A stretch of DNA of 44,759 bases from contig JAPLNL010000017.1 in NCBI GenBank assembly GCA_026692905.1, positions 1 to 44,759 of the forward strand. The letters run 5' to 3'. Below the pieces are notes generated by a model. It saw nothing but the letters and a program-made list of their open reading frames with translations. It was not told the DNA's origin and made no database searches. A program made the translations under genes and the position numbers. The stretch's first letter is position 1. Each line of letters starts with the position of its first letter. This document shows, one piece after another, positions 15,294-22,885 of this stretch. The stretch is from Planctomycetota bacterium (GTDB lineage: Bacteria; Planctomycetota; Planctomycetia; Pirellulales; Pirellulaceae).

Positions 15294-18200
15294 TTAGTGG
15301 TTGAACAAAAACGCTGGGCTGTTGATCAATGCCCAAGCGATATCTTCGGCGGCTGTCAGACGTGCTTGTTGCCGCTGAGTTTCACTTTCCTTAACATCGT
15401 TTCTTAATCGTACCAGACGGTTATCGTCCACGAGTGGTACGGACAATCGTTCAATCCGTTTCTTTAATGTAACAACTTGTTCGTCTTCAGGCAGCGGCTT
15501 GTTTTCTTTGTTCAAAACCTCTCTGAGCTTTTTGAGCTCCGCCGAGGAAACCTTGAAGTAGTTTAACGCATCCTTGGTCACAAGTTCTGTCCAAGCTGCC
15601 TTTGGAACCTGGGATACCACATGGAGCGATTCGGTCAAACCGAGGGTCAGTTCTCCTTCGCGGTTTCCAACGCTTAATCGGAATCGACCAAGGCGATGGT
15701 CAGCCGCGTCATGAAACTGATGAATTCGCCACTGAATGATTTCGCCTGGCTGCAGTTTAACCGGCGCCTCAGTCGCAAAGACAGCCCAGTGCTCAGTTCC
15801 CTCGGCTCCGTTGATGGCCCAGCCACCTTGATCGTTAGGCTTGTTATCGATGACGGCGGCAGCCGAGAAACCGGGTTGGTCAAAGTCGGTTAGCCCCTTT
15901 ACAAGCTTGATTTTTCGCATCTCCTTGGGCTTGTCCGCCAGCCCAACAAAGACCTCCAATTCCGTAATGACGAAGTTGCCGTTACCAGAAAGCCCAGGTC
16001 CGGGAGTCTTAAACTCCGTACCTGTTAACGCTTCAAGACGAACGGTATTGAATTCCGACGCATCGGCTGGGGTATCAATGGTGTACTGCGACTTATCGGC
16101 TGAACCGCGAGCGATGATGGAGCGATCGCTCTGAGGAACCAATGCCGCCTTGTTGGACGAGTCCGTCTTGTTGGGCATGAGTGTTTGCCAAACGGTTGCA
16201 TTCTTTCCCTTGTTCAAGAACTCTTCTAGTTTGTCTGGAAGAACCGCTTCAAAGCCATCGATGGCAGCTTTGGCCGCGACCGTTCGTTCGACTCGGCTCT
16301 TTTCGGCCGCATCCCGTTCCGGTTGAATTGCTTCGATGCGAGCGGTTAGTTTCGCCTGTGTCTCTGCGCGCTCAGCATCCTGTTGCATCTGTCGCTTGGG
16401 CTTCTCCTCCAACCACCATGTCTCGCGATCAGCAAGTGTCTTGGCGAGCTTTTCATGGTCGCTTGCGATCAAGCTGGTCACTGTCGTTGCAGCGGCAATT
16501 TCACCTGGCGCAGCAGGTCGGCTCAACACTCGCAAAAACAGCTCGTTGATCAACTCCGGATCGTTCGGAAACTGCTTCACCAATTGTCCAATCGAATTGG
16601 CGGTATCGGAAATGGCAGAGCCTAGTGTCGGACCACTTACCAACGCCATAACCGAGCCAAGCCGCAATTCGCTAGAACGCTCGCACTCGCAAGCGCTTTC
16701 GCGAGGAGGTCTACCGAGATTCGTCAAGAACCCGTCGGGCAGCCCTGATTCCGCGTCGGACAGCGAAGCCGCCCTCGCGCCAGGAGTCATCCCCGGAAGC
16801 TTGGACATCGAACCTGTCACTTGGTGAATGGCATCGTACAAAACTTCAGCAGGCAATCTGCGAGGCATCGCATGGGAGTAATTCCGATCATCATCGGTAT
16901 TCCACTTATTCGAATCCATCGAGAGCTGATAGATTCGTGAGCGGCAAATGGTTCGGACCAAATGCCTAACATCAAAATTATGACTAACAAAGTCTTTTTC
17001 CAAGAACTCGACAAGCTCAGGAATGCTAGCAGGGTTACCCGCACGGATATCGTCGATCGGCTCGATCAGCCCCTTTCCAAGCAGGTATCCCCACATGCGA
17101 TTGACATAGCTGCGAGCGAAGTAAGGATTGGTCGGGCTGGTCAACCATGCGCCAAATTGCTTTCTTCGCGAAGCGTTCTCCTCGACGGTGAAGTCGGCTT
17201 TGAAGGGGAACTTCGGCGCAACGACTTGTTGTGTTTTCTGATGCTTCATTTCGCCGGCTCCGCTATCCGAAACCTCTTCGAACAGAGGCTTGGCTCCGTC
17301 GACTGCGGTACCGCCAATGGTCTTGTCTCCGGACTCTTTGTCCTTCTTCAACGCAACCTGTGAAAAGTATGCTGCTGTCTCATAATACTGGTCTTGAGTC
17401 CAGCGTTCGAACGGATGGTCATGGCACTTATTACAATTGAATCGCACGCCCAAGAACAAATGCGTCGTGTTCTCGAGAGTGTCCTCCGGGGTGCGAAGTA
17501 TCTTGTAATAGGATGCAGCAGGGTTTTCCCGGTTCGATCCCGAAGCGGTAACGATTTCATGGACGAATTTGTCATATGGCTTGTTGGTGGCAACGCTTTC
17601 ACGGATCCATTCGCGGAACTTCGTAGCGCCCTCTTTGCCCAAGAACTTGGAGTTCACCTGCAACAAGTCAGACCACTTGCTCGTCCAGTGATCCACGAAC
17701 GCATCGCTGGCAATCAATTGTTCGATCAGTTTTTCTCGTTTTTCTTGAGTTGGCGTTGTGTCTGCAAGAAACGCACGAACTTGTTCTGTCGTTGGTGGAA
17801 GCCCCGAGAGATCCAACGTTACTCTTCTCAAAAAGTCCGCGTCATTGCAGAGTTCCGACGGCTTGATTTTCATGCGATCCCATTTGGCGGCCACAAACGA
17901 ATCGATTGGATTCTCCGAAGCGGATGGCTTCCAATCAAAACCTGCGCGATCTCCCATAACCGTCAACGTGGTGGCCGAGTATGCACCTTCGTAGCGAGCC
18001 AAAATCGGTGCTTCCCCGCGGCGAATCGCCTGGATGCGGCCCCCTTCGATCACACTTGCCACTTCGCCATTGCCGGTTTCGATGTGCGCTTCGCGTGTCA
18101 CATCCCGAGTACGGCCATCTGGATACGTTGCCACGACTCGCAACTGCTGAACAGCCCCCGGCATAGGAGCGATCGGATTCAACGGCGAGAGTTCGATGCG

Positions 18201-20429
18201 AGCAACTTTGGTGCTCGCGATATCAACTTTTGCTCCCTCGGCAATCCATTGACGAATGACGAGCGCTTGACTGTCACCGGCTTCAAATAGTTTCCCCCCA
18301 ACGTGTGCCACTAGTCCCAGTGGCTTTGCCATCATAAGACTATCGGTTGGGGACGACGGATTGATGCGTCGACCGGCAAGATCATCAGCCAAGGCACGTA
18401 CGTCGTATATTGGGTCATATCCGCGTAGCGACAATTTGAAGCCCCCTTTGCCGGCTTGGGCGCCGTGACATGTTCCTGAATTGCAGCCTACCCTGGAAAG
18501 AACAGGATTCACATCCCGAATGAAATCCATCGGCTTCTTTGGATCCATGGCGACTGTAACGGGGAGCGACTTCTTGTGTGCTCCGAGCTGGATTTCGATC
18601 GTTGTATTTCCATTTCCTAGAGGCTGCACCCAGCCACGCTTCGAGAGCCAAACATTCGCTGAGGATGATGTAAGCGAAGCGATTCGGGTGGCATCGCGCA
18701 CTTCACCGTTATCGAGAGTTGCCGACACCGTGATTTGAGCCGAAGCGTTCCACGAATCGAAATCGAGTGTGGCGGGTTGAACGTCGATTGCTGTCACTCG
18801 CGAAACGAGAAAACCATCGACTTCTTTGAGGAATTCGCTCGAGGTAAGTTCGTTGGTATGAGCGGTCGCGATTTCAGCAAGTCGATTGGCTCGAAGCGTG
18901 GCCAGCAAACTTGGATCGGCAGGGACCGTTGTCGAGCTCGGTGTTGCGTCCACCTCGAAAACGGGCTGGCTCGTCAAACAGTTCCAAAGTCGCAAGCGAC
19001 CGTCCGATCCACCAGCAACAAGTCTCGCATTTGAGTCCAATGCGATCGAATAAATCGCGCCGGTAGGTATCTCCCAAGTTGCGACGACCTTCGGTTGAGC
19101 AGTCACGTAGTCCGCTAGTTTCTTCTTTTCGTCAGGCTTGAGCGAGGCAACACGTTTCGCCTGAATGGCTTTGATTTCGGCAGGGAGCTCGGCGTCGACG
19201 TCGTACGACCAGACTTTGATTGAGCTCTTGTTGTCCAGTGTTGAAGCCGCAGCCAAATAACGACCATCGGGGCTGATGGCGACACCAAAAATCCGCCCAG
19301 GCAAAGTTTCGAGCTGACGAATCAAATTGGCATCGTCGCCAATCACTCGAGCCGTTTGACGAAACACACGATAGATCTTGGGAACGCCATCCGAACCACC
19401 CACTAAGATTTCGTTGCGAGTGGGATGCTTGGCTAACGCTTGAACGCCACCACGCAATGCCCCAGGCGTAATCGAGGTGATGTTGTCGATAAAGCGTTCG
19501 GCTTCTAAATCGATGAGCTTCACAGTCATATCGCGACTCGCGGAAATCAAGTGCTTGCCATCCGGCGTGAACACCGTTGCGCGCGGCCAGTCCTCGTGTG
19601 ATCGCTGGTAGAGCTTTTGCTCCCCTTCGAGATTGACAACTCTTACCGTATTGTCAGCCATCCCAAACGAGATAAGCGAAGAATCAGGGGACCAATTCAC
19701 TCCAAAGAGCGTATCGCTTCCGAATGGGTAGCTGCGTTCTAAGCTATTGGTTTCGGTGTTCCATATTTGCAATTCACCGCCAACGGCCTGTTCACCGGAA
19801 GCAACAGCCAGCCATTTGCCATCCGGTGAGTACGCGACCGATTCCACACGGGGGCTCATTCCGACAAGTCGTTTTTGCAGTTGCCCGTTGTCCGAACTGA
19901 AAAGAAGCGTTTCATGAAAGCCAGAAACCGCGATTTGTTTCCCATCCGGTGAAAAGTCCAAGCTGCTTATGGTTGGCGCTCTTGCATAGACAGGTGGCTG
20001 AGTCACGGAATACCTTGGGCCGATGGCTTTCGAATCGTTGATTGCACCCGCATCCACCCATCGCCGAATGATGTCGATTTCGACATCGCTCAGCGGCTTT
20101 CCCTTTTTCGGCATAGACGCTTTGCCGTCCACTGGGACGATCTCTTGGATCAAATGACTCTCGCCAGATTTACCAGCAACAATCGCTTTCGATCCCGACT
20201 CGCCAGCGCTCATCATGCTTTCGAAATCAGTCATCATGTAATTGCCAAGCTTTTTGGCGTCTTGATGGCAACCGAAACAATTAGCCCGAAGAATGGGTTG
20301 CACATCTCGAGCGAAGCTGGGTACGTTAGGCTTCGCTGCCTCCTGCGCAAAAGCCACGACCGCGGTTTGTACCGTTGTTGAGGCGAGCAGTAGCAATGGT
20401 AATAAGGAGAGACGCAAGCCGAGCGGCAT
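15294..20429 (-). CDS. Giant secreted cytochrome-like / WD40 / DUF1549-DUF1553 protein
   Basis: From ATG 20427-20429 the protein has 1711 residues; GTG 20546 would add 39 residues before an evident signal peptide (MPLGLRLSLLPLLLL), so the ATG is preferred. Domains in order: a planctomycete cytochrome C-type domain with CFGCH at about 51-55; a WD40 propeller at about 140-500 with repeats of the FSPDGKQIAVSG type; a first Ig-like segment at about 550-640; a second haem-like site, CNSGTCH (CX4CH spacing), at about 645-655; a BIG2-type segment at about 720-800; DUF1549 at about 830-1030 with CNKCHDHPFERW at about 995-1005; DUF1553 from about 1090 (NPYFARSYVNRMWGYLLGKG); a charged coiled stretch; and a discoidin-like part near the end. 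In planctomycetes these proteins pair with DUF1501 partners, as here; a role in polysaccharide breakdown has been proposed but not shown. Confidence 0.92.
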   Translation of the reverse strand: MPLGLRLSLLPLLLLASTTVQTAVVAFAQEAAKPNVPSFARDVQPILRANCFGCHQDAKKLGNYMMTDFESMMSAGESGSKAIVAGKSGESHLIQEIVPVDGKASMPKKGKPLSDVEIDIIRRWVDAGAINDSKAIGPRYSVTQPPVYARAPTISSLDFSPDGKQIAVSGFHETLLFSSDNGQLQKRLVGMSPRVESVAYSPDGKWLAVASGEQAVGGELQIWNTETNSLERSYPFGSDTLFGVNWSPDSSLISFGMADNTVRVVNLEGEQKLYQRSHEDWPRATVFTPDGKHLISASRDMTVKLIDLEAERFIDNITSITPGALRGGVQALAKHPTRNEILVGGSDGVPKIYRVFRQTARVIGDDANLIRQLETLPGRIFGVAISPDGRYLAAASTLDNKSSIKVWSYDVDAELPAEIKAIQAKRVASLKPDEKKKLADYVTAQPKVVATWEIPTGAIYSIALDSNARLVAGGSDGRLRLWNCLTSQPVFEVDATPSSTTVPADPSLLATLRANRLAEIATAHTNELTSSEFLKEVDGFLVSRVTAIDVQPATLDFDSWNASAQITVSATLDNGEVRDATRIASLTSSSANVWLSKRGWVQPLGNGNTTIEIQLGAHKKSLPVTVAMDPKKPMDFIRDVNPVLSRVGCNSGTCHGAQAGKGGFKLSLRGYDPIYDVRALADDLAGRRINPSSPTDSLMMAKPLGLVAHVGGKLFEAGDSQALVIRQWIAEGAKVDIASTKVARIELSPLNPIAPMPGAVQQLRVVATYPDGRTRDVTREAHIETGNGEVASVIEGGRIQAIRRGEAPILARYEGAYSATTLTVMGDRAGFDWKPSASENPIDSFVAAKWDRMKIKPSELCNDADFLRRVTLDLSGLPPTTEQVRAFLADTTPTQEKREKLIEQLIASDAFVDHWTSKWSDLLQVNSKFLGKEGATKFREWIRESVATNKPYDKFVHEIVTASGSNRENPAASYYKILRTPEDTLENTTHLFLGVRFNCNKCHDHPFERWTQDQYYETAAYFSQVALKKDKESGDKTIGGTAVDGAKPLFEEVSDSGAGEMKHQKTQQVVAPKFPFKADFTVEENASRRKQFGAWLTSPTNPYFARSYVNRMWGYLLGKGLIEPIDDIRAGNPASIPELVEFLEKDFVSHNFDVRHLVRTICRSRIYQLSMDSNKWNTDDDRNYSHAMPRRLPAEVLYDAIHQVTGSMSKLPGMTPGARAASLSDAESGLPDGFLTNLGRPPRESACECERSSELRLGSVMALVSGPTLGSAISDTANSIGQLVKQFPNDPELINELFLRVLSRPAAPGEIAAATTVTSLIASDHEKLAKTLADRETWWLEEKPKRQMQQDAERAETQAKLTARIEAIQPERDAAEKSRVERTVAAKAAIDGFEAVLPDKLEEFLNKGKNATVWQTLMPNKTDSSNKAALVPQSDRSIIARGSADKSQYTIDTPADASEFNTVRLEALTGTEFKTPGPGLSGNGNFVITELEVFVGLADKPKEMRKIKLVKGLTDFDQPGFSAAAVIDNKPNDQGGWAINGAEGTEHWAVFATEAPVKLQPGEIIQWRIHQFHDAADHRLGRFRLSVGNREGELTLGLTESLHVVSQVPKAAWTELVTKDALNYFKVSSAELKKLREVLNKENKPLPEDEQVVTLKKRIERLSVPLVDDNRLVRLRNDVKESETQRQQARLTAAEDIAWALINSPAFLFNH

Positions 20430-21091
20430 AGTTTCCAGGTCCTTAGATTCGGGAGTCACTGGCGTCAGGTCACGGTTCGGAGAACCGCTTTTACCCTGAA
20501 ACCAAATCGGTGACGGCAATATGCAAGACGTACCACTGAGCCGCACTAAGGATCAAGATACGTTGTCGTTGATGGTGGGGACGAGCCCAGCTGCTGCCAA
20601 ACTCGCTCATTAAGAATAGCTGGTTCAACCTCCTGCGTCAATAAAGGCGGAAAACCTAGCCGTAATAAAACGAGTGGCAGCATGGAAACTACCCTGGCAC
20701 GACGTGAAAGCTAGTTATTTGGATAGTGGATTCACTAGCTTGCGCGTCGTGCTAGGTGTGTGGATTCACTAGCTTGCGCGTCGTGCTAGGTGTGTGGATT
20801 CACTAGCTTGCGCTTCGTGCTAGGTGTGTGGATTCACTAGCTTGCGCGTCGTGCTAGGTGGCGAGTGGCAGGAAAAAACATACCGCGAACCGTATCTGGA
20901 TTCGTGAGAATTCTGCTGGTTCTGATTTCTTACGAATTCAGCTACGGTAGTTTCAACGATTGCGTAGTGAATTTGGTGTGATTCTGAACCAACAGCCCAA
21001 TTTGGACTCTGAAATCCAGGTGTTCGGGCTATTCTATGGTTCTGATTCGAACCGGTGCCAATTCGTCCTCTAAATCCGCTCAATACTGTCC
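20430..21091. other. Intergenic region between divergent genes
   Basis: About 660 bases between the DUF1549/DUF1553 gene (minus) and the DAHP synthase gene (plus). It holds the 34-bp tandem array at 20727-20860 and a diverged inverted copy of its core at about 20697-20715. Closer to the DAHP synthase gene the motif TGGTTCTGATT occurs at 20917 and 21037, with an inverted variant at 20979-20991. Both promoters should lie here. No convincing small gene was found. Confidence 0.5.
20727..20860 (+). repeat. Four tandem 34-bp repeats
   Basis: Units begin at 20727, 20761, 20795 and 20829, each starting TGGATTCACTAGCTTGCGCG and ending GTCGTGCTAGGTGTG. The third unit differs by one base (CTTCGTGC) and the last lacks the final bases. 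Each unit contains CTAGC and GCTAG arms around TTGCGCGTCGT, so every unit can form a weak hairpin. Confidence 0.93.
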
Positions 21092-22444
21092 ATGCCGCAA
21101 CCTTGGTCGCCAACCTCTTGGAAGTCCTTTCCCGTTTCTCAGCAACCGGTCTACCCAGATTCGAAAGCTCTTTCTCATGTGCTGAATCAGATCAGTATCA
21201 TGCCACCCTTGGTAACCAGCTGGGAAGTCGATCACTTGCACGAAGGGATTGCTGCTGCACAGCGCGGTGAAGCTTGGTTGTTGCAAGGTGGTGATTGCGC
21301 CGAGACCTTTGACCAATGCCAAACGGAACCGATCGCGAGCAAACTGAAGCTGCTACTGCAAATGAGCTTGGCCATCGTGTTCGGCTCGCGCAAGCGGATC
21401 CTGCGTGTCGGTCGAATGGCAGGACAATATGCTAAACCGCGTTCGAGCGACAACGAAACGCAAAACGGAGTCACGCTACCATGCTATCGAGGTGATTTGG
21501 TCAATCAGTTTGAATTCACCGAGCAGGCAAGGCGGGCAAACCCAGAGTTGCTGTTGCGAGGTTACGAACGATCGGCACTAACCCTCAACTTCGTGCGAGC
21601 GCTCAGCGAAGGTGGATTCGCTGATCTGCACCACCCAGAAAATTGGAATTTGTTATTTGTCGATGAAGCGAAAGGTGAAGTCGCACTTCGGTATCGCGAG
21701 TTGGTCAAATCGCTCGGCAACGCAATTCGTTTTGTGGAAACGATCCTGCCCGATCGGCAGTCCGATCTGAAACGAGTGGACTTCTTCACGTCCCACGAGG
21801 CGCTGCATCTCGATTACGAAACTGCGTTGACCCGACAAAGTGTACGAGGAATCGGCTACTACAACCTTGGCACGCATTTGCCCTGGATAGGCGAACGAAC
21901 GCGGGCGATTCAAGGTGCTCACGTGGAATACTTCCGCGGCATTCGAAATCCAGTTGCAGTCAAAGTCGGACCATCGATGCAAACCGATGAGTTGATCGAA
22001 TTGACCAAACGGTTGAATCCCGACAACAAGCCAGGACGCTTGACTTTGATCCACCGCATGGGCCGAAGCAAAGTTGAGTCTGCTTTGCCACCGATGATCG
22101 AAGCGATTCGAAAAGCCGATCGCACCGTATTGTGGGTGTGCGATCCGATGCATGGAAATACCGTGTCGACAGCGCATGGACGCAAAACCCGACGCTTCGA
22201 CGACATCGTCGATGAGCTTCGATTGTCCTTTGCGATCCACCGAGCTTGCGGCTCGATGTTGGGTGGCGCTCATTTGGAACTCACGGGCGAAAATGTGACC
22301 GAGTGCGTCGGAGGCTCACGTGGCCTGACCGAATCCGATTTGGAGTCCGCCTACCAAACACAGCTTGATCCAAGACTGAACTACGAACAAGCGTTAGAGA
22401 TAGCATTCGAAATTTCCAATCAATTGTCAGCCCAGCGAAGTTAG
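21092..22444 (+). CDS. aroG: Class II 3-deoxy-7-phosphoheptulonate (DAHP) synthase
   Basis: Condenses phosphoenolpyruvate with erythrose 4-phosphate in the first step of the shikimate pathway. The 450-residue length and motifs are those of the plant/mycobacterial class II enzyme: WLLQGGDCAETFDQC near residue 70, RVGRMAGQYAKPRS near 110, HLPWIGERTRAIQGAHVEYF near 265, VAVKVGPSM, WVCDPMHGNTVSTAHGRKTR near 348, and GGAHLELTGENVTECVGGS near 390. The metal- and substrate-binding Cys, His and Glu of these motifs are all present. ATG 21092 fits the usual N-terminus (SWKSFPVSQQPVYPD). No other aromatic-pathway gene is nearby. Three TGGTTCTGATT-like motifs lie in the upstream 180 bases; whether they regulate the gene is unknown. 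Confidence 0.95.
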   Translation: MPQPWSPTSWKSFPVSQQPVYPDSKALSHVLNQISIMPPLVTSWEVDHLHEGIAAAQRGEAWLLQGGDCAETFDQCQTEPIASKLKLLLQMSLAIVFGSRKRILRVGRMAGQYAKPRSSDNETQNGVTLPCYRGDLVNQFEFTEQARRANPELLLRGYERSALTLNFVRALSEGGFADLHHPENWNLLFVDEAKGEVALRYRELVKSLGNAIRFVETILPDRQSDLKRVDFFTSHEALHLDYETALTRQSVRGIGYYNLGTHLPWIGERTRAIQGAHVEYFRGIRNPVAVKVGPSMQTDELIELTKRLNPDNKPGRLTLIHRMGRSKVESALPPMIEAIRKADRTVLWVCDPMHGNTVSTAHGRKTRRFDDIVDELRLSFAIHRACGSMLGGAHLELTGENVTECVGGSRGLTESDLESAYQTQLDPRLNYEQALEIAFEISNQLSAQRS

Positions 22445-22474
22445 GTGATCTGCAGACTGCAATCTAAAGCGCTT

Positions 22475-22701
22475 CGGAGGGCGAGGCTGCTGCTGTAAAT
22501 ATCTTCGCAAAGTCAATTCCATTGAAAACCAATGGGAGGGCGAGGCTCCTGCCGAGCCAACGGTGCAAAGGTTCGGCAGGAGCCTCACCCTCCCGAGTAA
22601 TGAATGACTTAGGTAAACTCGTTGGAAACATGTTTAGAGCGATGGGGCGAGGCTCCTGCCGAGCCAGCGACGACACGGTTCGGCAGGAGCCTCACCCTCC
22701 C
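22475..22701. repeat. Compound nested-palindrome element with two inner hairpins
   Basis: Starts with a diverged outer arm (GGAGGGCGAGGCTGCTGCTG), then the first inner palindrome at 22534-22594, then the spacer with CTTAGGTAAACTCGTTGGAA and AACATGTTTAGAGCGATGGG. Where the second outer arm should follow, a second inner palindrome begins (22644-22701). It therefore looks like a copy in which one arm was replaced by another hairpin unit. It fills most of the gap between the DAHP synthase gene and recQ. Confidence 0.83.
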
Positions 22702-22885
22702 GAGTAATCTTTTGCTTGTGTGAAGTCGAATCGGACAGGCTGGAAGCCTATGCCAATGGTACCGCTAATAAGTTCAAAACGCCCCTAAGCAAGGAAAAAC
22801 GCCCACTTGCGACGACCCGACGTTCCATGGAAAATGCTGTCTGTCTCATTTTCAAAAACCTTGCGGCGAGAGGACTGCACATTTT

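Noticed and set aside
17394-18290. Plus-strand frame of 298 codons
   Set aside because: It is antisense to the DUF1549/DUF1553 gene and only mirrors its codon bias.
20727-20860. CRISPR array
   Set aside because: Units are contiguous at 34 bp with no variable spacers and no cas genes nearby, so it is a tandem repeat.
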